From NCBI RefSeq assembly GCF_900108185.1, contig NZ_FNVA01000001.1, forward strand, positions 930,001 through 994,000: a DNA stretch of 64,000 nucleotides. Direction: 5' to 3'. Source of the DNA: Bryocella elongata. GTDB taxonomy: Bacteria > Acidobacteriota > Terriglobia > Terriglobales > Acidobacteriaceae. This document shows positions 9,303-18,402 of the stretch, in pieces (position 1 is the stretch's first letter; every line of letters begins with the position of its first letter). Position numbers and translations under genes: made by a program. The notes under the pieces are model-generated. The model was not told the origin of the DNA, did no database searches, and saw only the letters and a list, made by a program, of their open reading frames with translations.

Positions 9303-12300
9303 CTATGGCTCGTCGCCTGCCTCGAACTGGTCTTCCACATCATGGTCGATGCGGAACGTATTCAGCTTCAACGTTGCAAGATGCTGGCTCTCAAGTCGCT
9401 GGTTGAGCGCCTTCAGATCGGTCGCCTTCACCTCATTCCACTGCTGCAGCAGACCACTGAGTGGTGCGGACACCTGCTTCGCTGCCGCCACCTGCGCCGT
9501 CGTCGGAGCCTCATCCGTGTTCTGGATAGCGTGCTCGATACGAGCAATCTGCGACCGTACGCTGCTTAGCGTCGCTGGCCCCGCCGGACCTCCACGGCCA
9601 CCCCCACCGCCGCCACGGCCTTCGCGCCCCGCGATGGCATCCAGCTTCGCGTTGATGGCTTGCCCCGACGCTGCCGCCGCGTCGTCTGAACGCGCCTTCA
9701 GCTGCTGACGAAGCACCGTGATCTGGTGCATCGCCTCCGTCGCCTTCAGCAGATCGTCATACATCGCCTTCGACACATCGAACTGTGTCTGCAGGTCAGC
9801 CATCGACGTCTTCACACGCGGGTCCATCTTTACCGTGATGCTCTGAGTCTCGGTCTTCCCTTCACCCGTCAGCTTCAGCGTGTACGTCCCCGGCATCACC
9901 CACGGCGCCGTGGAAACCTGCGGCGTGTCATACGGAATCGCCTGCTCCGCATCGGGCCCCGTCGACATGCCCGGAACCTGCGCGTACTGCATGTCCCACA
10001 GGAAGCGATGATGCCCCGGCGTCGCCAGCAATACCCTCGGCGGACGCGCCCACAACGTCGGGTCGGGATAGCGAGGATCGAGCGGTGGCACTGGATCGGT
10101 GCTGTTCCACTTCGCGATCGTCTCGCCCTTCGAGTCCACGATCTCGAGCGTCAACGGCCCCTTGAAGCTGCCGCCAATCGTGTAGTCGATCACAGCGCCG
10201 TTGGGTGGGTTCTCACCGGTCGCCATGTCCGGCGGCCACGGCGTGGGCGGATTCATATCGAAGCGCACACGGATCGCAACCTGCGGCGCATACAGATGCA
10301 TCGGCACCGCAGCGAGCTTCTTCTTCGTAACCTCTTCTGCAATCTGCCGCAACGGCGTCACATCGTCGAGAATCTGGAACCCGCGACCATGCGTGCCCGC
10401 GATCAGGTCATCATCCTTGATCTGGAGATCGCGCACCGAGCTCGCCGGCATGTTCAGCCGCAAAGACTGCCAGTGATCGCCGTCATCGAACGAGACAAAT
10501 ACCTGCGTCTCGGTGCCGGCGTACAGCAGCCCTTTCACCTTCGGGTCTTCACGAATCGTGCTCGTCGCGCCGTTCGCCGGAAGCCCGTTGTTGATCTCCG
10601 TCCAGCTCTTGCCGCCATCGTGCGTGCGGAAGAGATGCGGCCGCCAGTCATCGAGCCGCAGCGTGTTGATCGCTGCATACGCTGTGCCCGCGTCAAAGTG
10701 ACCGGCATCCATGTTGAAGACCTTCCAGAACGGCTTCATCGCAGGAGGCGTCACGTTGTTCCAGTTCGCGCCGCCATCGGTCGTCGTCCAGATCAGCCCA
10801 TCGTCCGTGCCCGCCCACAGGCGCTTCACGTCCAGCGGCGAAAGCCCCAGCGCATAGATCACACCGCGCCGGATCGGCTTCATCGTCGGCGAGTCCTTGT
10901 AGTGATCCAGCGACGCAGGAATCTCATACCCTGCCTCGCGGCTCAGGTCCGGGCTCACCTGCTTCCAGTCCTTGCCGCCGTTCTCCGTCAGCCACAGCGT
11001 GTTGGTCGCAAAGTAGAGCTTGTGCGGGTCCACCGGAGAGAACATCAGCGGCTCGGTACGCAGCACGCGATAGCTCCGCAACGGGCTCGGCTCGACGTTC
11101 TGAATCTGCCCCGTGCGGCGGTCGTACCGCGTCACCTTGCCGCCGTAGACGATGTCCGGGTCCAGCGGATCCGGCGCGGCATAGCCGTACTCTTCAATGC
11201 CCGCAGGATGCCAGTCATGGAAGGTGATGCGCCCATCGTTGGAGCGGCTCAGCACGCACGCCGAACCCGAATCCTGCTGGCCCCCGCACACGCGGTACGG
11301 CCACGCATTGTCGGTGGTCACGTGGTACATCTGCGCCGTGGCCTGGTTGTACCACTTCGCCCAGCTCTCACCACCGTTCTGCGAGATGATCACGCCCTGG
11401 TCACTGGCCAGCGCAATGATCTTCGGGTTGTTCGGGTTCACGAAGATGTTCTGGTAGTCATCCCCACCCGGCGAGCCACGCAGCCCAAACCACGTCTTGC
11501 CGCCATCGCTCGACTTCCACGTCACCGTGCTCGCTACATAAAGCACATTGGGATCCTTCGCATCGGCGACGGGCACTGGAAGATCCCCACCACCGATACG
11601 AGCCTCAGGCCGAGGATCATCGTCGGGAGCATGCACCCACGTCTTGCCGCCATCCTCCGACCGATACAGCCCCACACCGCGCTCAGTCGCCGCCGTGATG
11701 TAAATCCGGTTCGAATCCGCCGGCGACACGGCGATGTTCACCTGCACGATGCCATCCGGCAATCCGCCACCGGTAATCTTCGTCCAGTGATCGCCGCCAT
11801 CGGTGGACTTGAAGAACCCACCATGCGTGCCGCTCCACGATCCGTTCTCCCAGGCGCCTTCCTGCCGCTCCCACATGCCCGCGTACACCACCTCGGGATG
11901 GTTGGGATCGATCCGCACCTCAGAAGCTCCGGTGTACTCATCGATGAAAAGCACGTTCTGGAACGTCTTGCCCCCATCGGTCGAGCGATACAGCCCGCGC
12001 TCCTTGTTCGGCCCATACGGATGCCCGGTCACCGCCACAAACACCCGGTTCGCATCCTTCGGATCGATCGCAATCTGCCCGATCTGCTGCCCGTCCCGCA
12101 ATCCAAGGTGTGTCCACGTCTTGCCCGCATCGGTCGACTTGTAGACGCCATCACCCACTGAAAGATCGGGACGCGCCAGGCCTTCGCCGCTGCCGACGTA
12201 GATCACGTTCGGGTCGCTCAGCGCCACGGCGATCGAACCGATCGAGCCCGAGGGCTGGCTGTCCCACAAACTGTGCCACGTGTCGCCCGCGTCGGTGGTC

Positions 12301-12530
12301 TTCCACACGCCGCCGTTGACCGCTCCCAGGTAGAACGTCGCAGGCTGGCTCGGAACACCTGCCAGCGCGCGTGTGCGGCCCGCACGAATCGGACCGATCC
12401 CACGCCACTTCATGTCGGAGTAGAGCGCAGGATCGACCAGCGGCGATTGGGCCTGCGCGACAACTTCCGCAGCAAATCCAAGCCCCAGGCCTAACGTCAG
12501 AAGTAAAGCGACCGGTGCACGGCGCGCCAT
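9303..12530 (-). CDS. Asp-box (BNR/VPS10-like) secreted repeat protein, full length
   Basis: The 1075-residue product starts with a signal peptide (MARRAPVALLLTLGLGLGF, cut near VVAQAQ). The ATG at 12530 is chosen because AGGA lies eight bases upstream; the frame is open further upstream but encodes a non-signal sequence. About eleven Asp-boxes are visible, including TTDAGDTW, STDAGKTW, SEDGGKTW, SSDGGKTW, TTDGGANW and THDGGKSW. They are followed by a FlgD-like segment (HHFLWDMQY), a coiled-coil-like tail and a Gly/Arg-rich patch (near 990). It aligns along its length with the truncated gene at 1-2899. No catalytic residues can be assigned. Annotation as a glycosyl hydrolase would rest on fold only. 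Confidence 0.87.
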   Translation of the reverse strand: MARRAPVALLLTLGLGLGFAAEVVAQAQSPLVDPALYSDMKWRGIGPIRAGRTRALAGVPSQPATFYLGAVNGGVWKTTDAGDTWHSLWDSQPSGSIGSIAVALSDPNVIYVGSGEGLARPDLSVGDGVYKSTDAGKTWTHLGLRDGQQIGQIAIDPKDANRVFVAVTGHPYGPNKERGLYRSTDGGKTFQNVLFIDEYTGASEVRIDPNHPEVVYAGMWERQEGAWENGSWSGTHGGFFKSTDGGDHWTKITGGGLPDGIVQVNIAVSPADSNRIYITAATERGVGLYRSEDGGKTWVHAPDDDPRPEARIGGGDLPVPVADAKDPNVLYVASTVTWKSSDGGKTWFGLRGSPGGDDYQNIFVNPNNPKIIALASDQGVIISQNGGESWAKWYNQATAQMYHVTTDNAWPYRVCGGQQDSGSACVLSRSNDGRITFHDWHPAGIEEYGYAAPDPLDPDIVYGGKVTRYDRRTGQIQNVEPSPLRSYRVLRTEPLMFSPVDPHKLYFATNTLWLTENGGKDWKQVSPDLSREAGYEIPASLDHYKDSPTMKPIRRGVIYALGLSPLDVKRLWAGTDDGLIWTTTDGGANWNNVTPPAMKPFWKVFNMDAGHFDAGTAYAAINTLRLDDWRPHLFRTHDGGKSWTEINNGLPANGATSTIREDPKVKGLLYAGTETQVFVSFDDGDHWQSLRLNMPASSVRDLQIKDDDLIAGTHGRGFQILDDVTPLRQIAEEVTKKKLAAVPMHLYAPQVAIRVRFDMNPPTPWPPDMATGENPPNGAVIDYTIGGSFKGPLTLEIVDSKGETIAKWNSTDPVPPLDPRYPDPTLWARPPRVLLATPGHHRFLWDMQYAQVPGMSTGPDAEQAIPYDTPQVSTAPWVMPGTYTLKLTGEGKTETQSITVKMDPRVKTSMADLQTQFDVSKAMYDDLLKATEAMHQITVLRQQLKARSDDAAAASGQAINAKLDAIAGREGRGGGGGGRGGPAGPATLSSVRSQIARIEHAIQNTDEAPTTAQVAAAKQVSAPLSGLLQQWNEVKATDLKALNQRLESQHLATLKLNTFRIDHDVEDQFEAGDEP

Positions 12531-12702
12531 GGCAGATCTCCTCAGGCACCGCAGAGATGGCGGGCCTCTAAAATCGAAAGAATCGGTACTCAAGCTATAC
12601 CACCGCGAAGCTTCGAAATTCACTCTTTTCCACGTTGCTTTGCGGCCTCTTGCCCCTCTGTTGCGTCTCTCTCCGTAAGCACTTCAACCACAGGCAGGCC
12701 CG

Positions 12703-13176
12703 TTGAGCGAATCGACCCCCATTCCGGCCGAAGTGGCCGACTTTGCCGCACCCGAGCACCCGTCCGCGCGTCTCGGTCACCGCGAGCGTGAGGTGCTCGA
12801 CATCGTCTGGGCAGAAGGCAGCGGCACTGTCGAAGAGGTCAGCCGCCGTCTCCCCATCCGCCTCGCCTACACCACCGTGATGACCACGCTGGACCGCCTG
12901 TTCAAGAAGGGCCTGCTGCTGCGCGAGAAACACGATCGTGCCTTCCGCTACAGCCCTGCGGTCTCGCCGCAGGAGGTCGAGAGCCAGCGCGCGCGGGCCC
13001 TCGTCGATCGCTTCCTGCAGTCCACCACCGCGCAGCCCGAGATGCTCATCTCCTGTCTCGTCGATGCACTCGGAGAGTACGATGGCGCGATGCTGGATCA
13101 GCTCGAAGACAAGATCCGCGCAGCCCGCGAGAGCCTCACCCTGGCCGACGCTGCAGCAAAGGAGCTGGCGCAATGA
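12703..13176 (+). CDS. BlaI/MecI/CopY-family winged-helix repressor
   Basis: The 157-residue protein has the family winged helix (LGHREREVLDIVWAEG at about 24-39, then RLAYTTVMTTLDRLFKKGLL) and a C-terminal dimerisation helix. Family members repress their own operon and are inactivated by proteolysis triggered by the partner M56 membrane peptidase. The downstream peptidase gene overlaps by four bases (ATGA), which supports a two-gene sensor unit. The first usable codon is TTG at 12703, with no convincing ribosome site; GTG at 12733 is an alternative that would not remove the DNA-binding domain. No beta-lactamase gene is adjacent, so the stimulus is unknown. Confidence 0.85.
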   Translation: MSESTPIPAEVADFAAPEHPSARLGHREREVLDIVWAEGSGTVEEVSRRLPIRLAYTTVMTTLDRLFKKGLLLREKHDRAFRYSPAVSPQEVESQRARALVDRFLQSTTAQPEMLISCLVDALGEYDGAMLDQLEDKIRAARESLTLADAAAKELAQ

Positions 13177-14141
13177 TGCTCTCCCCGCTCCTTCGCACCC
13201 TCTGCTTCGCCCTGGTCAGCGCCGGCCTGCTTCAGTTCGTGCTCGAGGCCATCACCTGGCGGCTCACGCCCTCCTCGTCGGAGCTCTCACGCTCCGGCAG
13301 CGCGCGTTCGTCAGAACGATGGCTCCTCACCGCCGCGCTCGGCGCACGCATCCTCCCGTGGGTGCTTGCCTTCGGCGCCCTCGTTCCCGCATACCTTCGT
13401 GGCGAAGACAACACGGCGGCTGAACACGTCGCCCTCCCCTGCATCGCTGCGGCCGTCCTCGTCCTCGGCTGGGTTGGCGCGACACTCCTTCGCTCTGCGG
13501 TCACCTCCCTGCGGACACAACGCTACTGCAGTCGTTGCCAGGATGGGGTGCGGACGGTAGGTGGCCGCCAGGTTCGCGTCCATCGGGAGTCCCGCTCGCT
13601 GCTCGCTGTTGCCGGTATCTTCCGCTCCCGCCTCATCGTCTCCGAGCACCTCCTCGACGATCACACCGTGGCCGCGCCAGCTCTCGAGGTGGCACTCACG
13701 CACGAAGCTGCGCACGCGACCCAGCGCGATAACCTCAAGCTCCTTGCACTGTCTATCCTCCCGCGGATCCCCATTCGCACCGCCCGCAGATCCTCACTGG
13801 ATGATCGCTGGCGTCTCGCCGCTGAACTGGCCGCCGATGCCGACTCCACCGCCGGCGACGCGCACCGTTCCCTGCTCCTCGCCGATCTTCTCGTCGTTCT
13901 GGCCCGCGAACATGCCGGAAGCTTTCCGACTGGCGTGGTCACTCTGCTCTCAGCCCCGGACCACCTCCGCATGCGAGTGGAACAGCTGCTTTGTTCGGCG
14001 ACCTCCGGCCCCTCCCGCTCGGTACCAGCTTCGTCTTCGCGCCTGCCGATCGTCGCACTCCTGACGTCCCTGGTCACCTTGGCGGGTGCATGCGCGCTCT
14101 TCGGCCACAGCGCCGCAGAACTCCTCCTGCACCTCGGCTAA
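13173..14141 (+). CDS. M56-family membrane metallopeptidase (BlaR1-like, without sensor domain)
   Basis: The 322-residue protein has several hydrophobic segments and the zinc motif HEAAH near residue 180 (LTHEAAHATQRDN), with a downstream ELAADADS that matches the usual third-ligand region. In BlaR1/MecR1 this domain cleaves the cognate repressor after the extracellular penicillin-binding domain is acylated. Here the protein ends shortly after the last membrane helix, so there is no penicillin-binding sensor. It must sense something through its membrane part or through a partner. The gene overlaps the BlaI-like gene by four bases, and a second ATG follows immediately after the first. Confidence 0.82.
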   Translation: MMLSPLLRTLCFALVSAGLLQFVLEAITWRLTPSSSELSRSGSARSSERWLLTAALGARILPWVLAFGALVPAYLRGEDNTAAEHVALPCIAAAVLVLGWVGATLLRSAVTSLRTQRYCSRCQDGVRTVGGRQVRVHRESRSLLAVAGIFRSRLIVSEHLLDDHTVAAPALEVALTHEAAHATQRDNLKLLALSILPRIPIRTARRSSLDDRWRLAAELAADADSTAGDAHRSLLLADLLVVLAREHAGSFPTGVVTLLSAPDHLRMRVEQLLCSATSGPSRSVPASSSRLPIVALLTSLVTLAGACALFGHSAAELLLHLG

Positions 14142-14157
14142 ACTTGCCTTAATCCCG

Positions 14158-14730
14158 ATGACCCTCCTCGATCTCTGCTCCTACCTCGGCCTCGGAGCCG
14201 TCGGCGCCATTGCGGTGAACCTGTTGCTGGGCATGCTCATGTCGCTGCGCTACAGCCCCGTGCGCCTTTGGCCGCATCGCAGAATCGACGTCTTCTCCCT
14301 GCATCGCTGGACCGCCTACCTCGCGGTGATCCTCACTCTGGCCCATCCCGCAGTGTTGCTCTTCCTGAAGACCCCGCACTTCGGCATCACAGACATCCTC
14401 TGGCCGTTGCACTCCTACCTGCAGCCGAAGCTCAACACGACGGGAGCCGCTGCGCTCTACCTCATCCTGATCGTCCTCATCAGCTCGCTGATCCGCAACA
14501 GCATCCCTCGCGCGGTATGGCGCAACCTGCACTGGCTCGTCTATCCCAGCGCCGTGCTGCTGCTCATCCACAGCATCCTCACGGACCCCAACCTCAAGGA
14601 CGGACATCCCGACCTGCTGGACGGCGGCAAGGTCTTCCTCGAGATCACGACCGTAGTCCTGATCGCTGCCACCGCCTGGCGCATGAGGATTCATCAAGAG
14701 GGTTTCCGCCGCCGGAGCGCGTCGAAATAG
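14158..14730 (+). CDS. Ferric-reductase-like / YedZ-type haem membrane protein
   Basis: The product is a 190-residue polytopic membrane protein. Histidines are spaced within helices in the pattern of ferric reductase/MsrQ-like transmembrane domains (HRWTAYLAVILTLAHP near residues 48-63 and RNLHWLVYPSAVLLLIHS near 120-137), consistent with two b-type haems. There is no FAD/NAD domain, so electrons would come from quinol or a partner protein. The start at 14158 gives a plausible first helix. The frame stays open upstream inside the M56 gene, but that part is unrelated. The gene lies 16 bases after the M56 stop and may be co-transcribed. It ends seven bases from the convergent kinase gene. Confidence 0.65.
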   Translation: MTLLDLCSYLGLGAVGAIAVNLLLGMLMSLRYSPVRLWPHRRIDVFSLHRWTAYLAVILTLAHPAVLLFLKTPHFGITDILWPLHSYLQPKLNTTGAAALYLILIVLISSLIRNSIPRAVWRNLHWLVYPSAVLLLIHSILTDPNLKDGHPDLLDGGKVFLEITTVVLIAATAWRMRIHQEGFRRRSASK

Positions 14731-14737
14731 CCAGCTG

Positions 14738-17700
14738 CTACTTAGCGTGCTGCCGCGCTTCGCGCAACATCGTCAGCGCCGGATCCGCTGCTCCCCAGAG
14801 CTTCAGGAACTTCGCATACGCTTCTGCGCTGTTCGATTCATCTCCACTCGCCTCGTATGCACGCGCCAGTCCGTATTGCGCCATCGCGAACAGTACCGGA
14901 TTCGCCAGGGTCGTCGCGCCGCGGTGCTCCAGCAGTCCCTGGAAGTCGATGATCGCGTTCTTCGGCTGCTGCTCGATGGCAATCAGCCCTCGAAGGTACG
15001 GCGTCAGCGAGATGCGGTCGTATCCATGCGCATCTTCCAGCAGCTTGCGCGCCTCCGGAGCATGCTGCTTCCACAGCACAACCGCCTGCAAATCGGGCAG
15101 CTCGTAGGACTTCACCACCCAGTTCTCGCGGTAGTCGTTCTCCAGCTGCCGGATGTTCCTTTGTGCCAGCGCCAGGTCTCCGCAAAGAGCGGCGGCCAGC
15201 CCCTCATCGAACAACGTGGACGGCCCCTGCGGATAGCCTTGCGCATCCGCAATCAATCCCTTCGCGGTCACGCATTCGTCCACCAGCGCGCGATCCAGAC
15301 CGGCCTGCGCCAGTGTGTGCCCCGCTGCGCTCAGCAGCTCTGCGTTGACGCTCGCCTGCGCCGCGACGGCATGCCAGGCCTGCAACCCTCCGTCGAGCAT
15401 CCCTCCCGCATCGAGGGTCATCGCTTCATACTGCTGTGGCGCCAGCCGCCCCATGGCTCCGGTCAACTCCACACCCTGTGGGCCGTCGTCGTGCGGAACG
15501 AGCAGATTCATCAGCAGCCGCAGACCCGGATGGCTCCTGCCCGAGCGCTGGATCTGCGACTCCAGCTGCAGGGCAGCCTCCGTCCGGTCCATGGCAATCA
15601 GGGAATACTCCGCATTCGACGCAACGTCCTGTGCGAACGGATCGCTCGACAGGATCGCCTGAGATAACGCCAGCGACTCCTCGAACTTCCCTTCCAGGCG
15701 AAGGCAAAGGCTCAGCTCCGAGGCCACTTCCTCGTCGTTGGGGTAATCCTTGGCCAGAGCTTGCAGCTCTGCCTCTGCGCGAGGCAGATCACCCGACGCG
15801 TAGATGTCATAAGCCCCCTGTGCCAGCTGGCGCGTACGGGCCGACGTGGACGCGCTGTTGTCCCGCGCTGCCGTGGCGACCTTCGCGGACTCCACCTCCG
15901 CCCGCTGCCTCCGGAACAGTTCCGCGAGTACAAGCTGCGGCTCCACAAAGTGTGGGTCAGCCTGCGCAGCTGCGCCCAACGCATGCATCGCATCCAGGAA
16001 CTGCCCGGAGTCCAGCAGGGATTCGCCCTTGGCGTAAGCGGCCAGCGCATCCAGGTTCGCTGTCCCATTCCGCGACAGCGGAACGGAGTTCTGCGCCACG
16101 GAATCGCCACTCTCTCCCAGCCCCGTTCGGATCTCGGCGCCCAGCCGGTCGATCGCTCCGAGCAGCTGTTCGCGGCTCCCAGCATTCTCCGTCAGATCGA
16201 CGACCTTCGCCCCGGTTGCAACGTTGTAAACCTGCGCCGAAAGGATGTAGCTCGAGCCGGCAAGCTGCGCCGAACCGAAGAGCACCATCCCGGCCCCCAC
16301 CGCCTGCGCACCGCGACGTGCATCTCCGACGGATGGCACGGGCCCCGTGGGCGAGTAGGAGACGCCCAATGCCCGGAGGCCGCTGGACATCGCGTTGAGC
16401 CCCAACAGGCTTACCCTTCGCGAGGGCTTCAGATCCAGCTCAAGCCCACCCAGCAGAATCGATCCCAGCTGGTCGTCGCCTGTGTTGTTCGTGATCCCGG
16501 CAATGACCAACGTGGACGGTGGGAGCGGCGGTGGCACCCGATGATGCTGCCAGAGATTCCAACCCAGGATGCTGCCCGTGACGATCACGATCAGAGCCGC
16601 GATCGTTGCCAGCAAGAGAGGCCCTCCGGGAGCTGGCCTCCACCCCTGTTCTGGCTCCCGGTCGACGTTCTTTTCAAGTGCGTCGCGCAACTCTTCCACA
16701 CGGAACGGACTTCGGCTGGGACGCGGATCGGTCGCGGCCCTCGCAGCCCTCCGCTCAGAGGACGAACCAGACCAAACAACGTGTGGCGCGGGAGCCTCTT
16801 CATTGCCCTCGCCGTTCGCAGCTTCGGCCGCCGCGCCCGGCTCCATCTCCTGTGCCGCTTCGTTCGCGGACGCCTTGAGGTCCAGCGGTCGGATCTCCGC
16901 GTTCTCGTCGCTTTCAACCGCGCCCTCAACGACCGCCGGCGGCTCCGCAGCCGCCGGCGGCTCGCGAGGTGCCTTCGGCTCCTGAAACTGAAGGATTCCG
17001 TTCCCAGGCGACGAAGCGTTCTCAGAGATTCCCGAGGAATCACCTGCTACGACAGCCAAATCAGCGTCCTGCGCGAAACCCATTTCGGGCACGGCCGACT
17101 TGGGTCCTTCTGCCGCCCCCGCGCCAGCCACTGCCTCTTCGCCCGACGACACAGCGGCGGCAGACCCGCTCGCTGTCCTCGCCACCCTCGCTCCAAAGTC
17201 ACTCGAGACAACCCGCCGCACCGGCCGCAGAAGCACATCCCCTTCGACCTTTCCCGGCCGATTCCGCGGTGGGAGCGGCGGAGTCAGATCCATGAGCGAC
17301 TCCTCGCGGATCTCTGCGCGAGTCGATGGACCGGACGGTGGATTCGGTCCCAGCAGACCGCGCCAGAAGCTGCGGGAGGGCTTCGCCTTGAGCCGCACCT
17401 CCTCCAGCGCCGCAACTGCCTCGGCTGCACTCTGGTAGCGCTGCGAGCGATCCTTCTCCAGCAGCTTGTCCAGTACTTTCTCGAACTCCTTCGGCACCGA
17501 CGCATTGATCTGCCGAACCGCTTCCGGTGGGTGATTCAGCAGCTGCACGAACACCATCGCGCTCGTCGCGCCGCGGAATGGGACCTCGCCCGTCGCCATC
17601 TCATAGCAGACTGTGCCCAGCGCGAACAGGTCGCTGCGCGCGTCCAGAGGCTCTCCGCGCGCCTGCTCCGGCGACATATACGCTACCGTTCCGACGGTCG

Positions 17701-18232
17701 ACCCGTTGTTCGTGTAGTCCAGCGCGGCGTTCAGCCCATCGCCAAGATCGATCTTCGCCAGCCCGAAGTCCAGAACCTTGGTGACGAACCTGCCCCCCGG
17801 CTTGTCGACAAGAATGATGTTCGCCGGCTTGATGTCCCTGTGGATCACCCCACGAGCGTGCGCCGCCGAAAGCGCCTCCGCGATCTCCGTCGCCACCTGC
17901 AGCAGATCCTCAAACGGCAGCGGCCCTTCGAGAATCCTGGAGCGCAGCGTGCGCCCCTTCAGCAGCTCCATCACCATGTAGGGATCGCCCTGATCCTCGC
18001 CTATGTCGAAGATCGTGCAGATGTTGGGATGGTTCATGCCCGAAACCGCCCGGGCCTCCTGCAGAAAGCGCGCGCGCATCTCCGGCGTCGAGTATTCGTC
18101 GCGCAGGATCTTCAGCGCCACGTCCCGATGCAGACGAGCGTCCCAGGCACTGAAGACGAGGCCCATCCCCCCGCTGCCGAGGCGGCCGAGGATCTCGTAG
18201 GGCCCGATTCGTTGTCCCACGCGCGGGACCAT
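14738..18232 (-). CDS. Membrane-anchored Ser/Thr protein kinase with C-terminal TPR region
   Basis: The product has 1164 residues. An N-terminal kinase domain spans about 12-280: Gly-loop LGSGGMGLVF, Lys in VALKIL, catalytic loop HRDIKPANI, DFG in VLDFGLA and YMSPEQARG for the APE region. All catalytic residues are present. A long acidic, Pro/Ala-rich linker follows, then one transmembrane helix (about 535-557) and a roughly 600-residue C-terminal part. That part has a beta/alpha segment starting ITNNTGDD followed by TPR-like helices (for example LAELFRRQRAEVESAKVATAARD). This kinase-TM-TPR arrangement is frequent in acidobacteria. AAGGAG precedes the ATG by five bases. Substrates are unknown. 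Confidence 0.9.
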   Translation of the reverse strand: MVPRVGQRIGPYEILGRLGSGGMGLVFSAWDARLHRDVALKILRDEYSTPEMRARFLQEARAVSGMNHPNICTIFDIGEDQGDPYMVMELLKGRTLRSRILEGPLPFEDLLQVATEIAEALSAAHARGVIHRDIKPANIILVDKPGGRFVTKVLDFGLAKIDLGDGLNAALDYTNNGSTVGTVAYMSPEQARGEPLDARSDLFALGTVCYEMATGEVPFRGATSAMVFVQLLNHPPEAVRQINASVPKEFEKVLDKLLEKDRSQRYQSAAEAVAALEEVRLKAKPSRSFWRGLLGPNPPSGPSTRAEIREESLMDLTPPLPPRNRPGKVEGDVLLRPVRRVVSSDFGARVARTASGSAAAVSSGEEAVAGAGAAEGPKSAVPEMGFAQDADLAVVAGDSSGISENASSPGNGILQFQEPKAPREPPAAAEPPAVVEGAVESDENAEIRPLDLKASANEAAQEMEPGAAAEAANGEGNEEAPAPHVVWSGSSSERRAARAATDPRPSRSPFRVEELRDALEKNVDREPEQGWRPAPGGPLLLATIAALIVIVTGSILGWNLWQHHRVPPPLPPSTLVIAGITNNTGDDQLGSILLGGLELDLKPSRRVSLLGLNAMSSGLRALGVSYSPTGPVPSVGDARRGAQAVGAGMVLFGSAQLAGSSYILSAQVYNVATGAKVVDLTENAGSREQLLGAIDRLGAEIRTGLGESGDSVAQNSVPLSRNGTANLDALAAYAKGESLLDSGQFLDAMHALGAAAQADPHFVEPQLVLAELFRRQRAEVESAKVATAARDNSASTSARTRQLAQGAYDIYASGDLPRAEAELQALAKDYPNDEEVASELSLCLRLEGKFEESLALSQAILSSDPFAQDVASNAEYSLIAMDRTEAALQLESQIQRSGRSHPGLRLLMNLLVPHDDGPQGVELTGAMGRLAPQQYEAMTLDAGGMLDGGLQAWHAVAAQASVNAELLSAAGHTLAQAGLDRALVDECVTAKGLIADAQGYPQGPSTLFDEGLAAALCGDLALAQRNIRQLENDYRENWVVKSYELPDLQAVVLWKQHAPEARKLLEDAHGYDRISLTPYLRGLIAIEQQPKNAIIDFQGLLEHRGATTLANPVLFAMAQYGLARAYEASGDESNSAEAYAKFLKLWGAADPALTMLREARQHAK

Positions 18233-18302
18233 GGCTCTCCTTGCGCCGCCACCGGGGCGGGCGGTCTCGTCGCCGACGTGCCAACATCATACTGCGCGAC
18301 AA

Positions 18303-18324
18303 CATCCGCCTGATGATACGGATG
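18303..18324. promoter_or_regulatory. Small inverted repeat upstream of the kinase gene
   Basis: CATCCG and CGGATG are separated by ten bases in the 170-base gap between the kinase and truB genes, about 75 bases before the kinase start. It is short and could be chance. It is recorded only as a possible operator. Confidence 0.2.
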
Positions 18325-18402
18325 CCATCGCCAGCATTACCTAGGTGGAAGTGTTATTCCCGGCGCCACAAACTTCGGTCACTATTCCTACACGGGGAAT
18401 CC

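Noticed and set aside
9726..12161. An 811-codon rightward frame opposite the second Asp-box gene
   Set aside because: Antisense shadow with Arg/His-rich composition and no start signal.
12606..12615. CGAAGCTTCG palindrome in the Asp-box/BlaI divergent region
   Set aside because: A 10-bp palindrome is too short to assign, and it does not resemble the TACA-N2-TGTA type operator of BlaI proteins.
15761..18313. An 850-codon rightward frame opposite the kinase gene
   Set aside because: It is rich in Arg/His/Leu without any motif, and the kinase frame on the other strand is complete.
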